Source: Oxyruncus cristatus
Lineage: Eukaryota > Chordata > Aves > Passeriformes > Cotingidae
Direction: 5' to 3'
Assembly: GCA_013399855.1 (NCBI GenBank)
Contig: VXAY01002323.1
Location: 643,805 to 707,804, forward strand
DNA length: 64,000 nt
A program made the translations under genes and the position numbers. Below are positions 22,033 through 34,530 of the stretch, piece after piece. Under the pieces are notes generated by a model. It saw only the letters and a program-made list of their open reading frames with translations, was not told the DNA's origin and did not search any database. The number at the start of each line of letters is the position of its first letter. Position 1 is the first letter of the stretch.

Positions 22033-25000
22033 TGAAGAACACACAGAGTCACTCCCCTGATGCCCTGAGTGACTTTTTAAAGCACCTCAGAGCAGGATGT
22101 GAAACAAAGCCACCCTTTTCACTTGGCCGGCATTTCTGCCTGGTTTGATGGGTCATATCCAGCTGAAACATCTTTGACTTTGCCTTTAAATAGACGTATA
22201 CACTCACAGAGCCATCAATACGTCCTGCAGACATATTTATCGGTCCCCATTCTCGGTAATTAAGCCCAGCAAGAGCAATAACAATACCTTTAGTATTCAT
22301 CCTTTAAAAGTTGTCCTCCATTTCCTTCAATCTGCCTGAACAGATGGAGTCTTGCTCCATCACCTCGCAAACTTTTTCCTGGCCTATTAAGCCCCAGCAG
22401 AATTTCAGGGGAACAAATTAAAGGCAGCGAATGTTTAATAGTTGCTGTCACTCATTTCTTCACAAGGTTTCCAGGTTAATGAATAAAACATGCTCACAGA
22501 AGGCTGGTCTCGGAGAAGTCAGCGTAAGATGTCCTGCTGAGCTCAGTCCCTCGTGCAAAAGATGCAGAGCCAATCTTCCCTTCCATGGAGTATTGATCCG
22601 TGCTGTGGTGACGCTCCAGAAAAACCCTGAACCACGACCCCAATCCCAAAATCACAGGTCAGCCAATAACGAGTCATTTACTCGAGGATGAAGTTATCCA
22701 ATCTTTCCTCTTCCGGTTACGTACCAGTCATCAGGACTGAAAATACCTCAAGTGCCAAAATTTCTGTCACACTTGGTGGGCACTTCCTTTTAAGATTAAA
22801 CAAACTCAGGGATATGCTTCAAACGGGCAAACTTGATAAAGCTCTTCACTCAATAAAGCAATGCCAACTAGCAATGCCCACTGCTTGGCCCACTGGCAAA
22901 ACCAGTATCCAACATCAGGCATCCCTGGGAGGGCAGATGGTGGTGTCTAGTCTGCTCAAGGCACAACTGTTGTGTTTCTACCTTCGTCTCAATAAACCTG
23001 CTTAAATGAAAAACAAAAATAAAACCTTTATCATAGCCGATTTTGGGGGGAGCAAGACTAATTCTACTGAAGTGAATGGAAATACAGGAATGCAATGGAA
23101 AAAAAAAAAAAAACCAACCCGTGTCAACCTTATGATGCTGCATGATAGAAAATTCATCCTGTGGGCAAGGTTAACACTGCAAATGTATATTAAATTTCAG
23201 CTTTGCTTTCGCCAGATTTCTGTGGTGTGATATCTAAGGCAGTTCATATGACAAGCATCAAAAAGGTAATAATTTTCACTAGCGTAACCTTTCATAAATT
23301 AAAGTGAATTCCAGAACCTGGATGTAGGAGCAGGACTGCTACAAGGCACCCGACATAACACACAACCACCTGCTCTACCAAAAGAGACAGATCATTTTTA
23401 AAGGCCAGGCTCAGTTCTTGTGGGTAGTTTTTCCCCCTCAATACCAACGTATTATTTGCCTTCCCAGACTGCATGTTATACGTTCCACTCAAATTTGAGA
23501 GAATTATGTTACTTGTCCCACGCAGGTTCAACTGCAGCTTATCCAAAAAAGTACCCACTGACCAATAAAACCATAAATGTGCTAAGATACAAGAAGAAAT
23601 CTGAAGTAGATCTACGCTAAACCCAGTTCAGTTTATGGGGTCTTAGTGTTGGCTTTAATAGGATTTAGAGCAGGCTTTAACCTCAGGGTGACTTAGAGCA
23701 GACACCTAAATTGGTGCTCTGTGTATTGGCAGCCAGAATCCGGCCCTGACTGATGGGAAAAGCTTTTCCTGCCATGGTCACCTCAGCCCAGAGCTTTGAA
23801 GGAAGAGAGGATGGAAAGGCTGGGGCACAGCACACAGCCCTGAGGAGCTTTTAGGAACTCCCCTGGCTCTCGCTTTGGCTTCTCAGAGAAACAAGTGTCT
23901 ACTTGTAAAACCTGCATGAAAACGGGTTTTCAGCTGAAACAGAGGGACCCTTTCACACTTAACAAATCTGCTCCTATCACAGTGAACAGACAGAGCACTG
24001 CTAACAAAGGGTGCTTTTGAATGAGCAAGGGAACAAACCTACCCACCACCTTAGCCCCTGAAGAGATACACCACAACATGAACTCCACACTCACGCTGCA
24101 AAAGCCCAACACAGATCTCACTGCTCTGCCCACATTTACTCACCACCAAGGAGAAAAAAAAAAAAAAAAAGGTACTTTTGACATCAAGTCCTCAGCTGTA
24201 AAAAAATCAATTGTGGCTCCAAGTGACTCCCTGAGCACGTGCTGCCCAGGATTTATAGTGCACAGACTTGGCTGCTGGCTGTTAGCTCCTCTCATGTTCA
24301 TTAATTACAGATTTATGGACACCTCGTTCATACAGAACGATATGGAGACAATTCCAAAGCCGGTGACACAGACCATGCAGCCTGTTATGTTCTCTTACGG
24401 ATTTAATGCAGCCATCACTGCTGAGGCCTTAAGGAGAGGTGAAGCCCAGCACCCCAGAGGTTGATTTTGGTCACATGTGATGTGCTGGAGGCTCAGCCTT
24501 TGTGCCAGGTTGCAAAACACTCATCTGTGCAAACCAGCTGCTGATGGAGCAGCGGCTGCACAGCCACAGGGAACCAAACTCTTCCTCCACAATCCAGAGT
24601 TCCACCTCCTGTAGCACTCACACGGCTTTGGGAACCAACATTTAAATCCCTCACAAGGAGCAAAGCTCAAGCTATCACCTTCCATTTGTATATTCTGCCC
24701 AGAAGAGATTCCTGCAAACAGGAATATATGTAAATTGAATACATATATATATCCTGTCCCACCAAAACTCTCTTCACCTCTCCTCAGTATTTCAATAGCC
24801 ACCCTTTGAATCATAAACCGGTTACAAAGCCCCTTGGTAAGTGTTCTGCTTGGGTCTCACATGCAGCATCCTCCTGTCTGTTGTAACTACTACAGGCTCA
24901 CGTGGTTCTGTTATTTCTCACTGAGGTAAAATCTGCTGGAAAAAAAAAAAAACATCCAGCCAACACAATTAAAAATTGTGCATATAAAGGGGATCATTGG

Positions 25001-25264
25001 CACTCTGGAACGCTGTTGACAAAATTAAGACATTGCTTACAATTCTACCCGTAGTAATTTATGCAGCCAGTGGATTCTGCCAGCACAGGCAATGCCAGCT
25101 CTGCTAATGAAACCAAAATCAATCTGACAGCAGAATGATGGCAGGTTTTGAAAACAAGTACCAACAGTTTGCAGGTGGCTCAGGCAACTATAAAATCTGA
25201 TTTATAAGGGCTTTTTAATCCTTCCTTTAATTCACCTTGTGGGAACGGGCCATAATAAAACATC
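22033..25264. other. unique non-coding DNA, no gene seen
   Basis: Simple features are poly(A) runs near 23098-23113, 24151-24169 and 24940-24952, and a short AT-rich ATATAT patch near 24735-24755. A 147-codon open frame at 24021-24464 has no recognisable domain. No gene or RNA is called. Confidence 0.5.
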
Positions 25265-25269
25265 TTGCC

Positions 25270-25720
25270 ACATTACAAGCGCCAAACTGAGACCCAGCGC
25301 GGTTCAAACGCGGGGAATTCTGGAGATTTTATTGCGATTTTTATGCGTTTATACTCCAACCTTGCTCTCACCCCCAACCTCAGACACAGGTTTAATTCCC
25401 TGGCACACCGATTTCCATACCCATCCATCAGAACTGGAGCAGTGGAGCCCCAACCGCAGCTGACGCCGGCGACGCCTCGTCCTTACGAGGCTGTAATTCA
25501 CGCAGCCGCCATTGCACGTGATGGAGGCACATCAGTCTCCCTGCAGCCCCGTTTCTGCTCCACAGCAAGAGCCAGTTCAGGGCCCCTGGGTGTTCTGTCC
25601 CCATGGAACCAGATGGCCCAGAGGGGACCTCGCCACCGGTCTTTTAAACGCGGCTCTAGCAGCGCACGGCGAAGGGGCATCTCGCAAGGCGTGGAGCACA
25701 GGCAAAAAGAAGGGACGAGT
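25270..25720. promoter_or_regulatory. CpG-island-like block
   Basis: I counted about 29 CpG in 25281-25720 with GC slightly above half. This is close to the number expected by chance, whereas the surrounding DNA is strongly CpG-depleted. The densest parts are around 25290-25312 and 25450-25515. Such unmethylated-looking blocks often mark promoters or enhancers in birds. A 160-codon arginine-rich open frame crosses it (25265-25747), but I recognise no domain and would not call it a protein. A direct exon or TATA signal is not seen. Confidence 0.45.
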
Positions 25721-28700
25721 TTTAGAGGGACAACCATCTCCCTGTGATGACACAGAACATCCTGTTTCACGAGCAGGAATCCAAGAGCTCCATTCCCTCC
25801 ACCCCGGGCTGCAGTTCACCGGAGGGCTCCTGCAGCATTTGTATTCCTGCCCGGCACCACAATCGACTCAGCCAAGATACTGCTGCCACTGTCCTCCTCT
25901 GCAAACTCCTCCCCAACGGAGGGGCACTGCAGGACTAGATTGGAGCCTATTCTACCGCTGCTGATCTCCACGGGAATCCACACACTCGAGAAAGCACCAA
26001 ACAGCACACGAGATGAAGTTCACTTAAAGCACGCGAGATGAAAGGAGAGGATGTTTGTAATCACATGTGTTTGAGAGAGCAGCGTTCTCTCCCCAGCAAT
26101 AGGTATAAACCAGGAAAAAACAGGGCAGGAGGTCTCTCTGGGACTGTCAGAAGTGTTGGTTGAGAACAGTTTCCCCCTTGTGGGGAGAGGGAATTGGGGG
26201 GGTTTCAACTCAGCATTACAAAGGCTCCTGAAATAGCAGCGCTGACCCTGTGTCGTCCCCCAGACCAGAACCACCACAAACCAGGCTGGGGGGCAGAAAA
26301 ATTTATTAGTGCCATTTGTCATAAGCAGGTTTTACAAAGTGACAGGGGTTTGCTGAATGGAAGGTGGCAAAGGTTGGGTTATGCTCAGAAATAGAAAAGC
26401 AACAGCACTCCTGCATGGCAAACCATTGCTAAACAGATCCAGAGACGCTCCTGGAATGCTGCTGGGGGTGGGGAGAAGGATTATATTCCTTGTCCTTTGA
26501 CTGATAGAAACATCCTCAGTAAGGCTCCACATCTCCCAACAGTTTAAAAGGAGATACAGACAGAAAAGCAGAGTGGCAGAGGCCACTCCCAGCTGAGCTC
26601 CTGGCCAGCAGGACATTATCCATGATCCTAAAACATATATAATAGCATGAGGAGCAATCATCTCTGCCTGCCTGACGGATCAGGGTATAAACCTGCTGAT
26701 CTGAAGAGCCTGATTTTACCCTCATCTATTCTAATACCATTGTAGACATGTAAAAGGTCTTTTGGTCTCTTCAGCACTGTAAAAAGTGGTGCAGAGCAGG
26801 CTTGAGATAAAGCAGGAGTAGTTCTGGAATATTCCTGCTATTTTAAAAGGCATTTTCTACAGACTTGATGCACAACAAGGGAAGAAATAAGGGCCTTGAG
26901 ATGATGCTGATCAAGGGGCACCCTCCTATTTCATACTACCATTAACAGTGTCTTCTATTACAGCAACTCTTCAATAAGCAACAGGGTCCCCCCCACGGGC
27001 ACACCAGAGACAACACAACATGCTCATTCTCTAACACCACACAGGCTTCTCCAGCAGGACTATCAAGGACCTTCTTCCAGCCCAAACACAGTTTTCAGAA
27101 CATCAACAGCACTTCACAGGCTGCTCTCCAGGAGGAGGATGGGCTTGGTTCACCAAAGACCCCCAGACACCAACATCCACAAGGGCACAGCAGGAAGAAC
27201 CTCCCTCTCACTGAACTGTCAGGATGTTTAAGAAATCTGAGTATACGTTACCTCCAACCTGCTGGGCAGCAGGAGCTCTCCAGCACCTCTTACAAAACCA
27301 ACAGGCACAAGCAACCCTCAGCTTCCCTTCCAAACCCTCCTGGGGCCCTGATTAAATACCGATTTAGAGAATGAGCAGCACCTGCTGAAACAAAGCATCT
27401 GCAGCACCTGGGTTTTCCCCAGAGCTCTCCCACCTCCTGCTAATGCAGCCAAATCCTGTTTAGTTTCTGTAATTTGGTAAGTGCCTTTTGAGCGGTTACA
27501 GCTGCATAAGCCCTTGGGTTTTAGTGCTTTGTGCATCACCTCGGTTTATTATCCTTTGGGCAACTATTCCCCTCGTTGTATTTTTTAATTTATTGCATGT
27601 TTACCTGCTAGACCACACTGGGAACATTGCTACTTTTCCAATCAATTATATCACAGGAGATATTGTCAGTGTGACTCTATTAACAAATATATCAAGTTGC
27701 AGCCCTGCTCCTGGAGTTACTGCCATGGTGATTTCCTCGCAGCAAATTAAACAGAGGAGAGTATCAGGTGCTCTGCGTGGCTGTTGCATAATTTATCACC
27801 ACGAGGCAGGAAGAATGATGGGGCAAAGCAATGAAGAAAATCAGTTCCTTAACTGTGTTTGAACACTTCCTAAATCTGGGTGGGAAAACGAGATTTCGCC
27901 TTGGTCAGGTGGCCTAAAGGAACAGTCCAGGCACACACGGACTGTTACACCTGTAATTGTGGGCACTATTACAGCTGGACATCTGATGAGTCATAGGAAG
28001 GTTGTATGATTAAGAATAAAGAAACAATATTCCTGCTAGGAACTGTTATTACTCTGTATACAAAGAAGAAATAACCAATTTTTGTCACGAGGAGGAGGGA
28101 ACCGGTGGGAAACTCATAGGGGTGGTCTGTGGCTATAAGGCAGAGCTGAAGGCTGTTTTTCATTCATATATTATTAGTTACTGCATAGTTTTATTTCTAT
28201 TTACTATTATTCCACTAAATAGTTGTTATTTTTTATCAGTAACAATTCACCCCAATCACCCCATTTATTAGCAGTAACAGCTGTGAACAGGAGGACCAGA
28301 ACCTTCTCTGCTTTGATGTCCTCCAAGTCAAAGGGTCTCATGTTCTTCATAAATTAAAATAGATGTGGAAATGACTCCTCATTTCCTGCCCTTTCCAGAG
28401 ATCTCATATTTAGCCCCAGCACCTTCCGAGGGAGAGGAAGTCAGGAGTGGACGGGGAAAGGGCATCTGTTGGTGTGCTCCAGTCAAGCAACAAGAAATTA
28501 CACATCAATTCAACTGCAGCTAATTAAACTTCAGCTAATTAATTTGACATGCAGATCCGGCTCTGCAGCTCAGAGGCCACGGGGCTGTGCTGGTGGTGCC
28601 GTGTTTGCTCTCCAGCCCAATTTCACTGGGGGTGTGAGGGTGCAGGGGACATTGTCCAGAGTCCTCAGACTGATGTCCCCAGGTGAAGAGGGGAGAATTA

Positions 28701-28850
28701 AGGGATTACAGACATGTTGTAGCATTATATTACAGCCAGAGTGCTGAAGCAACTTAATTTCAGAAATAAGTCCTCAAAAATTAGGTGTGAAAGGGAACCA
28801 GAGCCGTCGGAAACAGGACCTTTCTCCATTTCTTGTCAAGAGCCACGTGG
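25721..28850. other. unique non-coding DNA, no gene seen
   Basis: No transposon or gene is recognised. At 28512-28552 the motif CAGCTAATTAA occurs twice in 20 bp beside TAATTAATTT, a cluster of homeodomain-type sites that may be regulatory. Confidence 0.5.
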
Positions 28851-29223
28851 AATCATGGAATGGTTTGGGTTGGAAGGGACCTTAAAGGTCTTCTCATTCC
28901 ACCCCCTGCCATGGGCAGGGACACCTTCCACTAGCCCAGGTTGCTCCAACCTGGCCTTGGACACTTCCAGGGATCCAGAGGCACCCACAGCTTCTCTGGG
29001 AATTCCATCCCAGCCCTTCCCCACCCTCACAGGGAAGAATTTCTCCCTAATATCCCATCTCTCCCTGCCCTCTGGCAGTGGGAAGCCATTCCCCTCTGTC
29101 CTGTTGCTCCAGGCCCTTTTAAACAGTCTCTCTCCATCTTTCCTGTCATCTCCTTCAGGTACTGGAAGGTCTCAATTAGTTCAACCCCGAGCTTCTCATC
29201 CCCAGGCCGAACAAACACAAGGC
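28851..29223 (-). mobile_element. CR1 LINE 3' half
   Basis: The plus strand starts with AATCATGGAATGGTTTGGGT, then a TTGGAAGGGACCTTAAAGGT block, CCCTGCCATGGGCAGGGACA, CCTTCCACTAGCCCAGGTTG, and ends near CATCCCCAGGCCGAACAAAC. This is about 370 bp of reversed CR1 3' sequence without long open frames. Confidence 0.92.
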
Positions 29224-30767
29224 ATTTTTAACCACAGGTCTCAATAAAGAAAAGCAAAACTTAGAGCATTTTGCCCATTTTCTGCCAGCCAGCACAACTC
29301 TGTACTGTTTGCAGCTTTCTTGTTTCAAAATAAAAATCCCCTTTCCGTATTTGTTGCCTCTACAGGTTCTGCTCTTCTCTGACACTATGACAAGGCCCCA
29401 TGATAAATAAATAAAATAAAATAAAATAATAATAAAATAAAAGAGACTCGAAGATGGGATCTCTGCAAGTTTCATATGTCTGCCAAGTTTCCTCGAAACA
29501 ACTTACCCTGGGGACCGACTGGAAAAATAGAACGACCCCTACGTCACAGTTCTTAAAACCTGAGTGCCTCAAAATACATCTGCAGATGGGCTACCTGAGC
29601 CTGAATCTCAGCCAGACATTAGTTTCGGTGCAGCATTTATATCACAAGTCCAAACCTCCACTGAACAGCCTTTGGTACGTCCGTGATCTCTCACCAGCAG
29701 CACGTTCAGCCTGAGAAATGGCTCCGTGAAACTCCAGGTGAACGGACCAGGCCAAGGATCGGTTCCATTTTTAAATTCCATTTGCTAAAAAAGGGGTGGA
29801 TCCTGTACTGTGGGACTCCCACCTGGGGGTTTAAAGGCCCTGCACAAGGACAGAAGTTGTTTCTGCTTTACAGACATTCCCCTGCTCAGCCAGGAAGATC
29901 AGAAACAATAACTGGAGTGCGGGGAAGCAGAGGAATTGATCCCTGGGTTTCACTGGGCAAAGCTGGATCATAAACACATGACAGGGGCCAAACGGGATTG
30001 AGACACTGCCATGATCTCAGTGGTGACGGAGGTTTGTGTTTGTCTCTGACTTTGCAGCATCGTGTTGGTCTCCCTGCTCCCTTCTTCTGGCGTGAAATTT
30101 GTGGCAGCCTCGAGCAACGTGAAACCCACAGGACACCACATTTCTACTCATGCATGAAGCAGCTTTTCTCACTTTCTGAGTTCTTCTTAACTAAATTCCA
30201 ACAGAAGTCACTGATAAAGCTGCACCAAACCCTTGTACCCTCAACAGGACAAGGAGTACAGCGTGAAATCTCCATTTGCAGCCACTCTGAGACTCCCTTC
30301 TGAGACACAACATGCAGCTGCTATCGCCAGGAACGTTTTCATTGCTTCCTTCCTCGCTCAGCCCCTGCCACCTGGACCACGGGGCCACCCTGGTGGCCTA
30401 GTCACACTGATCCAATTGCCCTTAATCCACCCAGCTCTTCCCTCTGCACCCCACGCGGGCGTCCCAGTGCCTCGGCTCAGCTCCCAGCCTCTAATCCCTG
30501 GCACTGAGCACAAACCGGGTGAACCGTGCCCAATTCTGAGCAGCTGAGATGCACAATGTGGCCCTTGGTACCAAGTGCTGAGCACGAAGCTTGCATTTCT
30601 ACACGTAGCTTTTAGTGGGATTCACACAATTCCGACCCTTCACAGTGTTTCAGGCCTGGCTGAGCCAGGGCTCGCTGGCAGCTGGTGGGGAGAAGGCACC
30701 GTCCCATCCCATCCTCATTACAGTGAGGACTGAAGATATTCAACCTCTCACAAGTCTGCAGAGAAGA
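29224..30767. other. unique DNA with an A-rich repeat
   Basis: An AAAT/AAAAT-type repeat lies at 29403-29442. The rest shows no gene or transposon that I recognise. Confidence 0.5.
29403..29442. repeat. (AAAT)n/(AAAAT)n microsatellite
   Basis: Imperfect AAAT, AAAAT and AAT units over 40 bp. Confidence 0.88.
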
Positions 30768-31512
30768 GAATCACTAAGTTAGTGAGGTTGGAAAAGCCCT
30801 CCAGGATCATCCAGCCCCCCCTGTGCCCCATCCCCACCTTGTCCCCCATCCCAGAGCACTGAGTGCCACGGCCAGGCCTTCCTTGGGCACCTCCAGGGGT
30901 GGGGNNNNNNNNNNNNNNNNNNNNNNNNNNNNNNNNNNNNNNNNNNNNNNNNNNNNNNNNNNNNNNNNNNNNNNNNNNNNNNNNNNNNNNNNNNNNNNNN
31001 NNNNNNNNNNNNNNNNNNNNNNNNNNNNNNNNNNNNNNNNNNNNNNNNNNNNNNNNNNNNNNNNNNNNNNNNNNNNNNNNNNNNNNNNNNNNNNNNNNNN
31101 NNNNNNNNNNNNNNNNNNNNNNNNNNNNNNNNNNNNNNNNNNNNNNNNNNNNNNNNNNNNNNNNNNNNNNNNNNNNNNNNNNNNNNNNNNNNNNNNNNNN
31201 NNNNNNNNNNNNNNNNNNNNNNNNNNNNNNNNNNNNNNNNNNNNNNNNNNNNNNNNNNNNNNNNNNNNNNNNNNNNNNNNNNNNNNNNNNNNNNNNNNNN
31301 NNNNNNNNNNNNNNNNNNNNNNTGCAGAGCCAGAAGGTCCCCCCTGAGCCTCCTTTTCTCCAGGCTGAGCCCCCCCAGCTCCCTGAGCTGCTCCTGCTGC
31401 TCCAGCCCCTTCCCAGCTCCCTTCCCTTCCCTGGACACGCTCCAGCCCCTCCATGTCTCTCCTGGGCTGAGGGGTCCCAAACTGGACACAGCACTCAAGG
31501 TGCAGCCAAGGC
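30768..31512 (-). mobile_element. CR1 LINE interrupted by an assembly gap
   Basis: Left of the gap the plus strand shows the reversed tail: GAATCACTAAGTTAGTGAGG, TTGGAAAAGCCCTCCAGGAT and CATCCAGCCCCCC. Right of the gap it continues as GCCTCCTTTTCTCCAGGCTG, AGCCCCCCCAGCTCCCTGAG, and a CTGGACACGCTCCAGCCCCT block, to CAAACTGGACACAGCACTCA. Both flanks belong to one reversed CR1 of the same subfamily as 15205-16077. In that copy only about 181 bp separate the two flanks, but the gap is 418 N. Any reading frame across the N run is meaningless. Confidence 0.9.
30905..31322. other. assembly gap (418 N)
   Basis: A run of N lies inside a GC-rich CR1 copy. The length is not a common round placeholder. 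Confidence 0.99.
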
Positions 31513-34135
31513 ACTGCAAAGCCTCTGCTGCCAGTGGCTGATGTTGTCGTACAGATAATTCAATGAGAAGAGGGCTTGTTTTATCTGGGGGATGAGGGCA
31601 GGAGGTTGTCTTTAAAAATGAAACCTTCCCCACCTTTAGGAACACCTGTAATAAAGGGAATAACGGAGTGAATTTCCCATAGCCCAGGGCAGACAGACAA
31701 ACCCGCAACACAAACGTTGTTTTCCATGGGCTGCTTTGCCTTTCCAGAGAAAGGTGAGTTCAAAGACACTCCAGGTTTAGGATTTTTAGGAGGAACATCT
31801 GCTTCAGGTGGACGGATTCATTGCTAAAGCCAGACTATAACTTCCAAAAAGTGTGTCTTTTACAGTCATCTCTCAAGCACAACAATGGGGGACTCCCACA
31901 CACGTTTTTTTTCTCTCCCTTTTTTTGACAGTCTCTGACATTCCAACACCGATCAGGTAACCAAGAGCTGCACCTCTGCTAGACTGGAGCAGACAGTTCT
32001 AGTCCTTTAATGATCAGAGGCAGAAGATGGGTCTCCCTCTTCACATCGCTGTGACTGCGCGGTGCCCCCGGTTCCACTCATCACACGTCTCCTTTGTTTC
32101 CATCCCTACCACCTCATTAAGGTCTAAACTTATAAATGTATTTATAGTTGAAGGTAATTTATTTTATTAATGACTAAGGCGGCAGGATGCAGCTATGCAT
32201 CTCAGACAAAAAATGAAGAGCTATATTGTGACCTGCATTATAAAAGAGCTGATCTTTGTGCCTGGGGACTCAACACCTTGGAGAAGCAGCTCCTTGGAAA
32301 CCCCATCCAGTTCCACTTGGCTTTATTTGTGGATCACGAATACGCAGTTCCACGTCAGCACGCGCAGAAGGAAGGAGGGAACATCTAAAAATTGCAATCT
32401 AATCGTGACAGATCGAGTGCTTGCACGCCCTCTGATTCCCAAACCAGAGCTGCTGTCTCATAGTAAAATAACCTCCTTTTTCATTGGAAACAAACTGTGG
32501 GTCGCTACCAGAAAGTCAGGATCCACCCCTGTGGGCACAGGTCACATGAATTTGCAATCACTGCGTGCTGACAGCGAGTTTAAGGCAGAAATCAGCTGGC
32601 ACAAGTAACAGCAGTTTCTGGTCACCTGTTGGTCCATGTGGAAGGATTTCTGCTCCAAGTTTTCCACCTTCATCGAACTCGAGGCACGAATACCAGTCAA
32701 TCAGCCCCAAAGGATCCACAACAAAAGACAAGTGAAGGGGAAAGAAAACTTTACACAAATTTTAAGTAAGGGGGTTTTTAGACAATTAAAAATAAATAAA
32801 TAAATTTTAAAAAAAAGGCAAGTTCATCTAAATACTGTGGAGCAGAATTTTCTCTCCCAAAGGTGTTTTTTCAAGGTTTGGTGAAGTGTCCTGTTCCCAA
32901 ATGCCCACTCCCACTTGAGACAAAGGATACCTGACTAATATTTGCAGTCAGAAAGAATTAATTCTCTCCTTTCATTAGTGAAAAATAATACAGAGTGATC
33001 TTGAACAAGAATGATCTTAAACAATTCATGTTAATTGTTTGTGCTTGTATGAAAGACCTTGACAAATTTCCACTAATGGTTTGTTCCTCTTCCAGGAGCA
33101 GGATTAGTGCCCTCCTTGGGCTTCTGGGACATAAGATAATGGTGACCCATTAATTAACTATTTAGGAGCCAATTAAGAGTATCGGAGAAGAAAGAAAAAA
33201 GTAAAACAAAGTACTTGATAATAATGGCAATGCTGACAAACGCACCTAGGAATTATTTGATTTCTTTCTGAATAATTTTAATACATTTAGCCTCAAATAA
33301 AATAAAGGCTTTGCAAAACAGTAAAATAAATAAATAAATAAATAAATCTTCAACTGGTACAGGTTTTCTCGGCCAAGATCTTAAAGAAAATGTAAAATTT
33401 CTGTGGAATATAAAAAGTGAAAGGCATAACTTTGGCTTCCAGCTTCCTCAACACCAAAATCTTTTCAGTATTCAAGAGAATACAATATTCAAACCATTCC
33501 TGGACAAAATGATACTGAGATATTGAAGCAGCAGAGGGGCAGGTAATAACATTTGACTGAAAGATTTCTTATGGCCTTTCTGTTCCCTTCCCACTTAATA
33601 CGTGGGATAGGAAGCTGCCTATGAGTTGTGGATGCTCCCAAACACCCTGAAGGCTCCTCTGGGAGGAAATTAAGAAGTTAATAATTTCTCTTTCTCCTCA
33701 CTGTTGCACTAGAATAAAAGCTTAGTTTCTCCCAGCTCCTGTTCCTGTGTTAAAATCAAAGTTCTGGGATGTGGGAAGTCTTCTTTTGACGTGGGGAGGA
33801 TCCCGCTTGGGAAGCTCCTGCAACCACAGGAACTCGGGATGCTCGGGGTATCCGCAGGCTGAGGGAAAATTATGTTCTGTTTTCTTCTACTAAAGTAGAG
33901 TTTGAGGAGCTCTGCAAGATCGTAGCAAAAAAGCCTTGCAAGTTCATTGGCACTGCTCGTGGTGCAAATCACAGCAGGGATTCATCCCTGCTTTGGAACA
34001 TGCAGTGGAGCTCTTTAGGATCTCTTTCCCAGGTACAGCAGGGATGAAAAAATGCTTCACAAAGCCGCTTTAGTGGGGTCAGGAGCTCCCTGGCTCAGCA
34101 GGGCCAGGATCTCAAGCTCAGAAGCTCAGAGAATT
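31513..34135. other. unique AT-rich DNA, no gene seen
   Basis: It includes an A/AAAT-rich patch (32787-32816) and an (AAAT)n repeat (33323-33347). Open frames of up to 137 codons near 32195-32608 have no recognised domain. Confidence 0.5.
33323..33347. repeat. (AAAT)n microsatellite
   Basis: About six AAAT units in AT-rich DNA. Confidence 0.9.
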
Positions 34136-34530
34136 GTGGAATCCCAGACTGGTTTGGGTTGGAAGGGACCTTAAAGGGCTTCTCATTCCACCCCCTGCCA
34201 CGAGCAGGGACACCTCGCACTAGCCCAGGTTGCTCCAAGCCCCGTCCAACCTGGCCTTGGACACTTGCAGGGATGGGGCAGCCACAGCTTCTCTGGGAAT
34301 TCCATCCCAGCCCTTCCCCAGCCTCACAGGGAAGGATTCCTTCCCCATATCCCATCTCACCCAGCTCTCGGGCAGTTTGAAGCCATTCCCTGTGTCCTGT
34401 CCCTCCATGGCTTTTAAACGGGCTCTCTCCGTGTGTCCCGTCGGCTCCTGCAGTCCTGGGAGGCCACAGTGAGGTCACCCTGGAGCCTTCTCTTCTCCAG
34501 ACTGAACAACCCCAGTGGTCCAGCCTTTCC
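34136..34530 (-). mobile_element. CR1 LINE 3' half
   Basis: The plus strand runs from GTGGAATCCCAGACTGGTTT through GGTTGGAAGGGACCTTAAAG, CAACCTGGCCTTGGACACTT and CAGGGATGGGGCAGCCACAG to GAGCCTTCTCTTCTCCAGAC and TGAACAACCCCAG. It resembles 28851-29223 in type, with a short internal insertion (AAGCCCCGTCC near 34237). The left-out 5' part fades near 34530-34560. Confidence 0.9.

Noticed and set aside
25285..25312. tRNA-like B box (GGTTCAAACGC)
   Set aside because: The T-arm does not pair well and no A box or acceptor stem is present.
30748..31711. Long frames of 170-310 codons around the gap
   Set aside because: Most of their length is unknown bases, and the rest is reversed CR1.
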